Shown here: positions 24,933 through 33,258 of the stretch, piece by piece | How positions within the stretch are numbered: position 1 is the stretch's first letter | How the letters are laid out: each line of letters opens with the position of its first letter | NCBI RefSeq assembly: GCF_000413475.1 | Contig: NZ_ATFK01000001.1 | Coordinates: forward strand, 186,001 to 250,000 | Length of the DNA: 64,000 nucleotides | Origin: Streptococcus intermedius SK54 = ATCC 27335 | GTDB lineage: Bacteria > Bacillota > Bacilli > Lactobacillales > Streptococcaceae | Direction: 5' to 3' | Notes under the pieces: model-generated | Database searches by the model: none | What the model saw: the letters and a program-made list of their open reading frames with translations, nothing else | What the model was told of the DNA's origin: nothing | Position numbers and translations under genes: made by a program

Positions 24933-25619
24933 ATGCACAAGATATTATTAGTGGAAGACGATGCCGTCATTCGTCAACAAGTCAAAAAAATGCTGGAACA
25001 ATGGGGATTTGAGGTGATTGCTGTAGCGGATTTTATGCAGGTGCTGACGATTTTTGTCAAGGAAGAACCGCATCTAGTCCTGATGGATATTGGTCTACCG
25101 TTGTTTAATGGTTATCATTGGTGCCAAGAAATTCGCAAGATTTCTAAAGTGCCTATTATGTTTTTATCTTCACGTGATCAGGCGATGGATATTGTCATGG
25201 CGATTAACATGGGCGGAGATGATTTTGTCACCAAGCCATTTGACAATAATGTCTTGCTGGCTAAGGTTCAAGGACTCTTGCGTCGTTCGTATGAATTTGG
25301 GACAGATCAAAGTTTGTTGGAATACCATGGGGTTATTCTCAATCTCAAGTCCATGGATATGATGTATGATGGAGAAGTGATTACGTTAACGAAAAATGAA
25401 TTTCAAATTCTGCGTGTGCTATTTGAGCATTCTGGCAGTATTGTTTCGCGTGATGATCTCATGAAAGAACTTTGGAATAGTGATTTCTTTATTGATGATA
25501 ATACCTTATCTGTGAATGTTGCACGGCTGCGCAAGAAATTAGAAGAAGTCGGTCTCAAGAATTTCATTGAAACAAAGAAAGGTATAGGGTATAGGTTAAT
25601 CAATGGAACATCAGAATAA
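24933..25619 (+). CDS. OmpR-family response regulator, BceR-like
   Basis: This 228-aa DNA-binding regulator has a receiver domain with phospho-acceptor Asp52 ('LVLMDIGLP') and Lys101 ('VTKPFDNN'), and a C-terminal winged helix ('NTLSVNVARLRKKLEE', 'IETKKGIGYRLI'). Its partner kinase is of the intramembrane-sensing type and the downstream genes include two BceAB-like transporters, so it belongs to the BceR group that answers peptide antibiotics. The stop overlaps the kinase start. Likely targets are the CTTACA-N4-TGTAAG boxes at 26591, 34625 and 34896. Confidence 0.85.
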   Translation: MHKILLVEDDAVIRQQVKKMLEQWGFEVIAVADFMQVLTIFVKEEPHLVLMDIGLPLFNGYHWCQEIRKISKVPIMFLSSRDQAMDIVMAINMGGDDFVTKPFDNNVLLAKVQGLLRRSYEFGTDQSLLEYHGVILNLKSMDMMYDGEVITLTKNEFQILRVLFEHSGSIVSRDDLMKELWNSDFFIDDNTLSVNVARLRKKLEEVGLKNFIETKKGIGYRLINGTSE

Positions 25620-26583
25620 GCATCTATTTTTCAAATATTATCTGCGTTCTCGAAAACTTTTATGTTCATTGTTATTTATTTTTTATAGTTTGTTGTTTAT
25701 TTTTTCTTATCTTTTTGAAGATGAACGCACCGTTTTGCAATATGTTATAATACTCTTGCTTTTGACGAGCTTAATAGGACTCATCTTAGACTTTGTGAAA
25801 CAATATCAAAATTTTCGTCATGCTGTCTTATATGGTGAAAGCGATGCGTACACTCCTTTAGAAGCATTGCTTACCTCCAAAATTAGAACTTTAGAAAAAG
25901 ATAAAAAAGAGCTAAAAATACAGCATCAAGAAAAGCAGAGTGATTTACTGGATTATTACACACTTTGGGTGCATCAGATTAAGACACCAATTGCCGCTAG
26001 CAAGTTATTGGTACAGGATTTACAGGAGCAAATGCTCAAAAATCAATTGGAGCAAGAGTTGTTTAAGATTGACTCTTATACGAACTTAGTCTTGCAGTAT
26101 TTGCGGTTAGAAAGCTTCCATGATGACTTGGTCGTAGAGAAAGAAAATATAGGGGATTTAATCAAAGAAGTCGTCAAAAAATATGCGCTTTTCTTTATTC
26201 AGCAAGGTCTTAGTTTGAATTTGCATGATTTAAATCACACCGTTATTACAGATAAAAAGTGGTTTCTTGTCATTTTAGAGCAAGTGCTTTCTAATAGTCT
26301 CAAATATACGAAGCAAGGTAGCATTGAAATTTTCTTTCAGGAAGATACCTTGTATATGAAAGATACTGGTTTGGGGATTCAAAATTCCGATCTTCTCCGT
26401 GTATTTGAGCGAGGTTTTTCTGGTTATAATGGACGTTTGACGCATCAATCTTCAGGATTAGGGCTCTATTTATCTAAGAAAATTGCGGATAAATTGGGCC
26501 ATGAATTACATTTGCATTCTGTGGTCGGCGAAGGGACAACTGTGATGATTACGTTCAAAGAGAAGAAATTGTTATTTGAATGA
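25603..26583 (+). CDS. Intramembrane-sensing histidine kinase, BceS-like
   Basis: This 326-aa kinase has two closely spaced N-terminal helices (about 20-37 and 45-63) with almost no external loop, the mark of intramembrane-sensing kinases that read the state of an associated BceAB transporter. The phospho-acceptor His124 is in 'WVHQIKTPIAASKLL'. The N box ('LEQVLSNSLKYT'), G1 ('DTGLGI') and G2 ('SSGLGLYLSKKIADKL') are intact. Overlap with the regulator gene by 17 bases implies coupled translation. Confidence 0.87.
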   Translation: MEHQNKHLFFKYYLRSRKLLCSLLFIFYSLLFIFSYLFEDERTVLQYVIILLLLTSLIGLILDFVKQYQNFRHAVLYGESDAYTPLEALLTSKIRTLEKDKKELKIQHQEKQSDLLDYYTLWVHQIKTPIAASKLLVQDLQEQMLKNQLEQELFKIDSYTNLVLQYLRLESFHDDLVVEKENIGDLIKEVVKKYALFFIQQGLSLNLHDLNHTVITDKKWFLVILEQVLSNSLKYTKQGSIEIFFQEDTLYMKDTGLGIQNSDLLRVFERGFSGYNGRLTHQSSGLGLYLSKKIADKLGHELHLHSVVGEGTTVMITFKEKKLLFE

Positions 26584-26590
26584 ATGCAAT

Positions 26591-26640
26591 CTTACAAAAT
26601 TGTAAGGTTGATATCTAAAAATGAAAGGTTATGTTATGGT
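26591..26640 (+). promoter_or_regulatory. Response-regulator box 1 and promoter (TraX gene)
   Basis: CTTACAAAATTGTAAG (26591-26606) is a palindrome with seven-base arms. A -10-like TGTTATGGT ends at 26640. Sequence from the palindrome to beyond the -10 (AAATGAAAGGTTATGTTATGG) is shared with box 2. The palindrome begins 44 bases before TATGGT in both. Confidence 0.75.
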
Positions 26641-26705
26641 AGCAGCCTTTCTTTTTTTGTATCATAAGATTAGAAAATAAACAATGTTTGATAAAGGAGG
26701 TAGTC

Positions 26706-27464
26706 ATGAAAACAAAAGGATTGAATGCTTTTCAGCTGAAGCTCTTCATGGCTTTATTAATGGTTTTTGATCATCTTGGGAAAATACCAGGCCTACTGTC
26801 TGGTGAATGGGAGGGGATTTTTCATGCTTTGACACGTTGTGTAGCTGTTTGGTTCGCTTTCGCAGCAGTAGAAGGGTTTCGATACACACGGAGTCGCTTG
26901 CTTTACAATCTGCGTCTCTTTTTCTGGGCAATGATCATGTTTGTTGGAAATACTATTCTCAATCTGCTATTTCAGTCTAAAGGAATTCAGATCTACAATA
27001 ATATTTTCCTAACGTTAGCTTGCGGTGTACTTGCGCTAATTCTCTTTTTTGGAATTTCGCCCAATGACGACCCAATTAACATTAAACGGCAGCCCATCCG
27101 CTTTATCTTAGGACTTGTCGTTTGCTTATTAGCTGGCTTTGTAACGGAGGGTGGTCTACCTATCATTCCATTTATGCTGATTACGTATATCTGTCGAGAA
27201 AAGAAAAAGTTACGAAATCTTCTATATGGTATTTTAGCAGTAATCTTATTTTGTATGAGCATTCAGATTTATCCGACATGGGTTACAACCCTCTCAATGA
27301 TGCTTTATAATTCGGATTGGCTCTTTATTACAGTGCTGCCATTCATTTCGCTCTATAATGGTGAGCGCGGTTCTGTGACTAAGTGGAGTAAGTATTTCTT
27401 TTATATTTTTTATCCTGCTCATTTGTGGTTAATTACATGTATTGCTTATCTTGTCCAAAAATGA
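26706..27464 (+). CDS. TraX family membrane protein
   Basis: This 252-aa polytopic protein has about eight hydrophobic helices and starts with 'LNAFQLKLFMALLMVFDHLG', the conserved TraX opening. TraX of the F plasmid N-acetylates pilin; chromosomal relatives in Firmicutes are presumed membrane acyltransferases with unknown targets. ATG 26706 is preceded by AAAGGAGG. The gene lies behind response-regulator box 1 and no terminator separates it from the first BceAB genes, so all may be induced together. A role in modifying the envelope or a peptide is an inference. Confidence 0.8.
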   Translation: MKTKGLNAFQLKLFMALLMVFDHLGKIPGLLSGEWEGIFHALTRCVAVWFAFAAVEGFRYTRSRLLYNLRLFFWAMIMFVGNTILNLLFQSKGIQIYNNIFLTLACGVLALILFFGISPNDDPINIKRQPIRFILGLVVCLLAGFVTEGGLPIIPFMLITYICREKKKLRNLLYGILAVILFCMSIQIYPTWVTTLSMMLYNSDWLFITVLPFISLYNGERGSVTKWSKYFFYIFYPAHLWLITCIAYLVQK

Positions 27465-27541
27465 GAAAATTATGATGGAAATAATGATTTAGCAGCGAGT
27501 AATTTGTTATAAACAAAGTCATCTCAAAAAGGAAGAACAAG

Positions 27542-27647
27542 ATGATATCTGTTAAAATTTTTTGAAACAAGCTAAAAATTGCTTCAGTAGAGCGATAAAG
27601 ACATTGAAAAAGTACAATTTGGCTACGAAGTGAGTCAATTAGTATAA
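27542..27647 (+). pseudogene. Degenerate relative of the 42-aa peptide gene
   Basis: Just upstream of the first ABC ATPase gene, an ATG at 27542 with AAGGAAG begins MISVKIF and then meets a stop. In another phase a C-terminus reads 'DKDIEKVQFGYEVSQLV' to TAA 27645-27647. That segment aligns with 'KEDIEKTKLGCASSQYYF' of the intact 42-codon ORF at 34731, at the equivalent position before the second ABC copy. Nucleotide similarity is also visible. It appears to be a frameshifted paralogue. Confidence 0.5.
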
Positions 27648-27681
27648 CATTTATATTTTGGATTTCAAAGAGGAGCAAACG

Positions 27682-28461
27682 ATGACATTATTAGATGTAC
27701 AACATGTAAAGAAAATTTATAAAACACGCTTTCAAGGAAATCAAGTGGAAGCACTGAAGGATATTCATTTTACAGTAGATGAGGGTGACTATGTAGCGAT
27801 TATGGGTGAGTCTGGGTCTGGAAAATCTACCTTACTCAACATTCTAGCCATGCTGGATAAGCCAACTGAAGGACGTGTCTTTCTCAACGGTACTGATACA
27901 GCGACGATTAAAAACAGTCAAGCTTCTAGCTTCCGTCGGGAGAAATTAGGTTTCGTCTTTCAAGATTTTAACTTGTTAGACACACTGTCAGTCAAGGACA
28001 ATATTCTCTTGCCACTCGTCCTATCGCGCCGTCCCATCACGGAAATGATGCAAAAGCTGGTCACAATTTGTAACGAATTGGGAATTAACCAACTGCAAGA
28101 AAAATTTCCCTATGAAATCTCAGGTGGTCAAAAACAACGGGTGGCAGTAGCACGTGCTATTATCAGTAATCCAGAAATTCTGTTAGCAGATGAACCAACT
28201 GGAGCGTTGGATTCTAAGTCTTCTGCGGCTCTTTTAGATGTCTTTGATGACATCAATGATCGTGGTCAAACGATACTTATGGTGACGCATTCGACCTCTG
28301 CAGCAAGTCGTGCTAAGCGGGTACTTTTCATTAAGGATGGTATTTTGTATAACCAAATTTTCCGAGGCGACAAGACGGAGCGGCAGATGTTCCAAGAGAT
28401 TTCTGATACCTTAACGATCATGGCAAGCGAGGTGAATGATTATGTTCAAACTAACGAATAG
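27682..28461 (+). CDS. BceA-like ABC transporter ATPase, copy 1
   Basis: This 259-aa ATPase belongs to the MacB/BceA class that drives peptide-antibiotic detoxification modules. Walker A is 'GESGSGKST' (42-50), the Q-loop 'FVFQDFNLLDTL', the signature 'YEISGGQKQRVAVARA' and Walker B 'ILLADEPTGALDS'. The start at 27682 (MTLLDVQHVKK) has AGAGGAG. Its first 252 residues are identical to the second copy at 34999; only the tail differs (NDYVQTNE here, NQGA there). It overlaps the permease gene, whose ribosome site GAGGTG lies inside this frame. Confidence 0.9.
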   Translation: MTLLDVQHVKKIYKTRFQGNQVEALKDIHFTVDEGDYVAIMGESGSGKSTLLNILAMLDKPTEGRVFLNGTDTATIKNSQASSFRREKLGFVFQDFNLLDTLSVKDNILLPLVLSRRPITEMMQKLVTICNELGINQLQEKFPYEISGGQKQRVAVARAIISNPEILLADEPTGALDSKSSAALLDVFDDINDRGQTILMVTHSTSAASRAKRVLFIKDGILYNQIFRGDKTERQMFQEISDTLTIMASEVNDYVQTNE

Positions 28462-30421
28462 ATTAGCCATCTCAAATCTGGTAAAAAACCGTAGTTTATA
28501 TTATCCATTTGCGTTAGCAACGATTGTAGCAACAGCAATTTTATATAGCTTTGTATCACTTGCTCACAGTCCAAACTTAGAAGCTACTTACGGTGGTACT
28601 GCGGCTCGTATGACTCTACAATTTGGTATCTCAGTCATTCAAATTGCAGTTCTTATCTTGATTACTTATGCCAATAGCTTTGTCATGAAAAATCGTTCCA
28701 AAGAGTTAGGATTATACAGCATTTTAGGAATGGAGAAACGTCATTTGTTGCTGATGACTTTCTTTGAAATGTTTTATTTCTCTCTAGTGACTATTGGACT
28801 TGGACTTGCTTTGGGTCTCCTTTTAGACAAAATCCTTTTTGCCGTTTTACTCAAATTCATGGGAATGAAAGTAGTCATTGCCTCGACCTTCCAATGGTTG
28901 AATGTCTTTATTGTTCTAGCCAGTCTAGGTCTTGCCTTTGCGTTGATTCTATTTTTAAATTCCACGCGTCTGCTTCGATACAGCTCGCTTCATTTGATGA
29001 AAGAAAAGAAGGCTGGAGAGAAGAAAGGACGATTTCTTGGTTTGCAGACACTTTTAGGACTTGGACTTCTTGCTGTGGCTTATTATATTGCGCTCACAGT
29101 TGAGAAACCAGTTGCTGCGATTTTTAATTTTTTTATCGCAGTTCTCATGGTTGTTTTAGCAACCTATCTTCTCTTTAATGCAGGAACGATTACGCTTTTG
29201 CAATTCTTAAAGAAACGAAAGAGATACTATTACAAAATACAAAATTTTATTTCTGTTTCGAATTTGATTTCTCGTATGCGTAAAAATGCTGCAGGTCTGG
29301 CTACAATTTCTATCCTTTCAACTATGCTGTTAGTAACCTTGGTTGGCTCTATTAATATCTATGTGGGTGGGAAAGATTATATGACTTCTTTGCATCCAAA
29401 GGATTATAATATTTCAATTACAAGTAGAACGATGGTTAAAAATGCTGCAATTTTACAGGCAGTAAAAGACGTAGTGCACAAAAAAGGGATACGCGATGCT
29501 AAGTATGAAGATTATAGTTATCAAATCTCTTCTATTTCAAAAATCAATGGCAATCAGCTAACGATTCCTGAAAATACAGCTAGATTAAATGTAGAAGAAG
29601 CTCAAAAATCAATGGCTACTTTCCTTGTCATTAGCTCTCAAGAGTATGAAAAAATGACTGGGAGAAAGGTTAATTTAACGGATAATGAAACGCTTCTTTA
29701 TACCAAAAATCTTCAAATCAATCAAAAACAAGATCTGACCATCAATGGGAAATCGTGGAAGATCAAAGAGCGTTTGACAACAGATTTTGCACATGGAAAG
29801 ATTGCCAATGCATCCAGTATGGTATCGCAAAAAATGATGTATCTGGTTGTCAATCAACCAAGTCAAGTGGGTTTGAAAGACGGTTACACGTATTTTATTG
29901 GTATTCAATCGGCTAATAAAAAGGTTAATCTGCAAGAGAGTATTTTTAATGCTCTTCATAATCAGCAAGGGAAAGAAAGTAAAATTATCAGTGTTTCTGA
30001 ACGTTATCACATTGAAAAAGAATATCAGGGTGTGATTGGGACTCTTCTCTTTATCGGAATTTTCCTTTCTACGATTTTCCTACTTGGGACAGTTCTTGTG
30101 ATTTATTACAAACAAATTTCAGAAGGTTATGAAGATCGTGAAGGCTTTATCGTTCTGCAAAAAGTTGGACTGGATGAAAAGCAAACGAAGGCAACGATTC
30201 GAAAGCAAATCGTAACAGTTTTCTTCTTACCACTTATTTTTGCCTTTCTTCATATCGCTGTTGCTTTTCATATGTTGCAGCTGATTGTAGCTCTCTTAGG
30301 TGCAACAAATGTAGCACTTTTAATCCGAACTACAATAATTACTTGTGGCATCTTCTTGCTTGTCTATATTCTTGTTTTCACATTAACATCTAGAAGTTAT
30401 CGAAAAATCATAGCAAGATAA
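28442..30421 (+). CDS. BceB-like ABC transporter permease, copy 1
   Basis: This 659-aa protein has the FtsX/BceB layout: one N-terminal helix, groups of helices at about 50-300, a large extracellular domain of about 200 residues (about 305-520), and a final three-helix block. Family motifs include 'NSFVMKNRSKELGLYSILGM' near residue 75 and 'YYKQISEGYEDREGFIVLQKVG' in part near 555. The extracellular domain would meet bacitracin- or lantibiotic-type substrates and signal to the kinase. I start at ATG 28442, seven bases after GAGGTG; ATG 28436 is too close. Terminator follows at 30429. Confidence 0.88.
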   Translation: MFKLTNRLAISNLVKNRSLYYPFALATIVATAILYSFVSLAHSPNLEATYGGTAARMTLQFGISVIQIAVLILITYANSFVMKNRSKELGLYSILGMEKRHLLLMTFFEMFYFSLVTIGLGLALGLLLDKILFAVLLKFMGMKVVIASTFQWLNVFIVLASLGLAFALILFLNSTRLLRYSSLHLMKEKKAGEKKGRFLGLQTLLGLGLLAVAYYIALTVEKPVAAIFNFFIAVLMVVLATYLLFNAGTITLLQFLKKRKRYYYKIQNFISVSNLISRMRKNAAGLATISILSTMLLVTLVGSINIYVGGKDYMTSLHPKDYNISITSRTMVKNAAILQAVKDVVHKKGIRDAKYEDYSYQISSISKINGNQLTIPENTARLNVEEAQKSMATFLVISSQEYEKMTGRKVNLTDNETLLYTKNLQINQKQDLTINGKSWKIKERLTTDFAHGKIANASSMVSQKMMYLVVNQPSQVGLKDGYTYFIGIQSANKKVNLQESIFNALHNQQGKESKIISVSERYHIEKEYQGVIGTLLFIGIFLSTIFLLGTVLVIYYKQISEGYEDREGFIVLQKVGLDEKQTKATIRKQIVTVFFLPLIFAFLHIAVAFHMLQLIVALLGATNVALLIRTTIITCGIFLLVYILVFTLTSRSYRKIIAR

Positions 30422-30428
30422 GCGTTTT

Positions 30429-30458
30429 AAACCATTCGTCTTTTGACGAGTGGTTTTA
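30429..30458 (+). terminator. Terminator after ABC copy 1
   Basis: AAACCATTCGTC (30429-30440) pairs with GACGAGTGGTTT (30445-30456) around TTTT, with a T-rich end. Confidence 0.8.
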
Positions 30459-30471
30459 TCTTGCAATTTTG

Positions 30472-30503
30472 ACCTCTTATCTATTTCAGAGAACCTCTTA
30501 TCT
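30472..30503 (+). promoter_or_regulatory. Phased direct repeat, probable LytTR binding site
   Basis: ACCTCTTATCT occurs at 30472-30482 and again at 30493-30503, a start-to-start distance of 21 bp (two helical turns). This spacing is the rule for LytTR regulators. A -10-like TATGAT lies at 30535-30540, placing the repeats around -50 to -70. A LytTR protein is encoded three genes downstream (32328). Confidence 0.65.
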
Positions 30504-30569
30504 ACAAATGCGAGATTTTTTTAAAACTGAGGAGTATGATAAGCTTATAAAGTTTATTGGAGGAATGTT

Positions 30570-31436
30570 ATGATATTAGAAACACGACATCTTAGTAAAA
30601 TTTATGGTAACAAGAGAGCTGTTCATGATCTGAATCTTCAGATTGAAGCAGGAAGTTTTACGGCTATTTTAGGGCCAAATGGTGCTGGAAAGTCCACAAC
30701 AATTCAAATGTTAACCAGACTTTTACAACCTACAACAGGAGAGATCTTGTATAATAGTAACATTAAATTAGGCGTTGTTTTCCAAAATAGCGTTTTGGAT
30801 GATATGCTAACAGTACGAGAAAATTTAGACATTAGGGCAGGTCAATATAATAGGATTGACAAAGGAAAAGTTGATAGTTTAATTGAGCAATTAGGGTTGA
30901 AAAAATTTTCAACACAATTATATGGGACTTTATCAGGTGGGCAAAAGCGACGAGTAGATATCGCACGTGCTTTATTGAATAACCCAGATGTTCTCTTTCT
31001 TGATGAACCAACTACAGGTTTAGATATTCAAACCAGAAAGGTTATATGGGACTTGATACATCACTTACAAATGAAAGAAAAAATGACTGTTATCTTAACT
31101 ACTCATTATTTAGATGAAGCTGATGATGCGGATATGATTTATATTGTGGATTATGGGCAAGTCATTGCCAAAGGCTCTGCTGACCAAATTAAGGAACAAT
31201 ACGCCCAGAATTTTCTGAAGGTATTTGTGACGAATTCTGCTGACTTTAAAGAAATTATGGAAGGAAATATTTCTTTTGAGGAAGTCAGACCAAATGAATT
31301 TTTGATACATCCAGAAACGACAGGAATGGCTTTAGGACTTCTAACACGTGGTCGTTCTTTTATTCGGCAATTTGAATTTCGCCCAGGAACAATGGATGAC
31401 GCATTTATGGCATTAACAGGAAGAGAGGTACGTTAA
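30570..31436 (+). CDS. ABC-2 type exporter ATPase
   Basis: This 288-aa ATPase is of the CcmA/DrrA class. Walker A 'GPNGAGKSTT' is near residue 38, signature 'LSGGQKRRVDIARAL', Walker B 'VLFLDEPTTGLD', and the H-loop 'TTHYLDEAD'. A C-terminal extension of about 75 residues with 'FRPGTMDDAFMALTG' is typical of drug or bacteriocin exporters. Start has GGAGGAATGTT. The permease follows two bases after its stop. Control by the phased repeat upstream and the LytTR protein is inferred. Confidence 0.9.
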   Translation: MILETRHLSKIYGNKRAVHDLNLQIEAGSFTAILGPNGAGKSTTIQMLTRLLQPTTGEILYNSNIKLGVVFQNSVLDDMLTVRENLDIRAGQYNRIDKGKVDSLIEQLGLKKFSTQLYGTLSGGQKRRVDIARALLNNPDVLFLDEPTTGLDIQTRKVIWDLIHHLQMKEKMTVILTTHYLDEADDADMIYIVDYGQVIAKGSADQIKEQYAQNFLKVFVTNSADFKEIMEGNISFEEVRPNEFLIHPETTGMALGLLTRGRSFIRQFEFRPGTMDDAFMALTGREVR

Positions 31437-31437
31437 C

Positions 31438-32301
31438 ATGATGATGCTAATGAAAAGAAATATTTTGCTCTATTTTCGTAATCGTAGTGGGGTAATTTTA
31501 TCGCTTCTTGGAGCTATGATTTCCTTTATTTTGTATTTAGTCTTTTTAAAAGTAAATATCAAGGATTCATGGAGTCAGGTCCCTCATAGCAATCAATTGT
31601 TGGATTCGTGGCTCATTGGTGGGACACTTGCTATTACAGGATTGACCACGACATTTTCCAGTTTCTCTCAACTAGCAAAAGATAGAGAAAGCAAAGTAAC
31701 ACAAGATTTGATTCTGACAGACTTGGGACGTTGGGGCTTGTCTATCAGTTACCTTCTGAGTACGACCTTTATTGGATTTTTGATGCAAATCATTATGTTT
31801 GCTGTCATGGAAGGCTACTTTATCTGGGAAGATCAGATTATCTTTGATTGGACTTTGCTGCCTCAGATTCTCCTTATTATGGTGCTCAATGCACTCTTAT
31901 GTTCTATTTTTAATGGTATTCTTGTGAATCGTTTCAAATCAGTAGATACGCTTGGAAAGTTAGCAACAATTATCGGAGCTGCTTCTGGCTTCTTAGTTGG
32001 AACTTACATTCCAATAGGAGTTCTGCCATCGTTTGCTCAAATGATTATGAAATGTACCCCCTCTACTTATGTTGCGTCTCTCTTTAGGCAAGTAATGATG
32101 AAAGATAACTTAGCCACTACTTTTCATCATAATACAGCAGCGCAAGATTATTTTAAAAAGATGATGGGGATTCAATTAAAATGGGACTCTCTATTGACAA
32201 TAAAAGAAACATGCTATATAGTTGTAATAGTTTTAGTTGCTTTGCTTTTTATTTGGATAATCCAACAGATTGCTATCAATCGGTGGACTAAAACTGCTTA
32301 A
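31438..32301 (+). CDS. ABC-2 type exporter permease
   Basis: This 287-aa protein has six hydrophobic helices in the ABC-2 membrane pattern, with the conserved segment 'GTYIPIGVLPSFAQMIMKCTP' in part near residue 185. It pairs with the ATPase just upstream to export an unknown substrate such as a peptide or lipid-linked drug. Start ATG 31438 has an AGAGAGG site within the ATPase gene end. The LytTR gene follows after 26 bases with no terminator. Confidence 0.88.
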   Translation: MMMLMKRNILLYFRNRSGVILSLLGAMISFILYLVFLKVNIKDSWSQVPHSNQLLDSWLIGGTLAITGLTTTFSSFSQLAKDRESKVTQDLILTDLGRWGLSISYLLSTTFIGFLMQIIMFAVMEGYFIWEDQIIFDWTLLPQILLIMVLNALLCSIFNGILVNRFKSVDTLGKLATIIGAASGFLVGTYIPIGVLPSFAQMIMKCTPSTYVASLFRQVMMKDNLATTFHHNTAAQDYFKKMMGIQLKWDSLLTIKETCYIVVIVLVALLFIWIIQQIAINRWTKTA

Positions 32302-32327
32302 ATTGATGGAAAGTTAGAGATATTCTT

Positions 32328-32783
32328 TTGCAGACTAAATTTACAATGGATCCGACCATTCCTTCAAACGATCCACTTGTCATGATTAAAGCGGATAGGT
32401 TGGAAGATGAAGCTAAAGAAATTTTTGAATATGTACATCGTTATAAGTCATCCTATAACAATGTGATTCCTATAAAAACAGATGATAAAATTGTTATGCT
32501 GAAAACGGATCAAATTATCCTGGCAGATATCAACCAAACAACACTGATGTTGTATTGTATGGATGCTATTTATACTACAAAAGAAACGCTTACGCATTTT
32601 CAAAATCGTGTCAATCGCCAAAATTTTGTTCAAATTTCTAAGCATGCTATTATTAATATCGATCATTTGTTGTCATTATCGGATAGTTTTTCAGGGAATA
32701 TGACAGCTAGATTGACAAACAATATTAAATCAAGTGTCAGTCGAAAATATGTCAAGTTGTTGATGGATTATCTGGGTCTGTAG
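32328..32783 (+). CDS. LytTR-family transcription regulator
   Basis: This 151-aa cytosolic regulator has an N-terminal variable segment and a C-terminal LytTR DNA-binding domain (about 50-148; 'IPIKTDDKIVMLKTDQIILADI', 'FVQISKHAIINIDHLLSL', 'VSRKYVKLL'). It lacks a receiver domain. The start appears to be TTG 32328 (QTKFTMDPTIPSN follows), as the family usually has this lead; ATG 32346 is an alternative. The gene next door is a DUF3021 membrane protein, the arrangement of LytTR regulatory systems such as HdrRM and BrsRM in Streptococcus mutans, where the membrane protein restrains the regulator. Confidence 0.85.
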   Translation: MQTKFTMDPTIPSNDPLVMIKADRLEDEAKEIFEYVHRYKSSYNNVIPIKTDDKIVMLKTDQIILADINQTTLMLYCMDAIYTTKETLTHFQNRVNRQNFVQISKHAIINIDHLLSLSDSFSGNMTARLTNNIKSSVSRKYVKLLMDYLGL

Positions 32784-32795
32784 AAAGGAGCGAAC

Positions 32796-33185
32796 ATGAA
32801 AAAAATTGCAACTTCTATGTTAGAAGGCCTGCGTACGGGTTCTTTAGCGTATTTACTTGTTTTGGCTTTTCGAATCCAAGAATCACCTGTTACGACTTCT
32901 AACATTCTCAGTATTTTGATAATGAGTGCTTTGATTGGCTTGTTTTCCTTGCTGTTTGAAATTGAACGTTTTTCTTATTTGGTGCAGTTGACGATTCATT
33001 TTTTTCTTACTTTAATGGTGGTTAGTGTCATGATGGTCTATAATGGTTGGGCTTTTAATCTGGCACGGACTGAATTTTGGTTGGATTTTATTGTTATCTA
33101 CATTTTAATTTGGCTGTTCGTTCGTTTAGACATTTATCTAAAAACAAAGAAAATCAATGAGGCGTTGTTAAAACGGAGACAATAA
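32796..33185 (+). CDS. DUF3021 membrane protein, presumed LytTR inhibitor
   Basis: This 129-aa protein has four hydrophobic helices (about 13-25, 37-53, 63-83, 94-112) and a basic C-terminal tail, matching DUF3021. In known LytTR regulatory systems such a partner keeps the regulator inactive at the membrane. The ribosome site AAAGGAG is strong and the gene starts 12 bases after the regulator stop. It closes the ABC-2/LytTR operon at the terminator 33223. Confidence 0.82.
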   Translation: MKKIATSMLEGLRTGSLAYLLVLAFRIQESPVTTSNILSILIMSALIGLFSLLFEIERFSYLVQLTIHFFLTLMVVSVMMVYNGWAFNLARTEFWLDFIVIYILIWLFVRLDIYLKTKKINEALLKRRQ

Positions 33186-33222
33186 CATAATTATGACCAT
33201 CCGTGGCGTCATATAAAGAAAA

Positions 33223-33256
33223 ACAAAATGAGGCTCTCAGGACCTCATTTTGTTTG
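33223..33256. terminator. Bidirectional terminator
   Basis: ACAAAATGAGG (33223-33233) is the exact reverse complement of CCTCATTTTGT (33243-33253). It lies between convergent genes. Confidence 0.88.
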
Positions 33257-33258
33257 TT

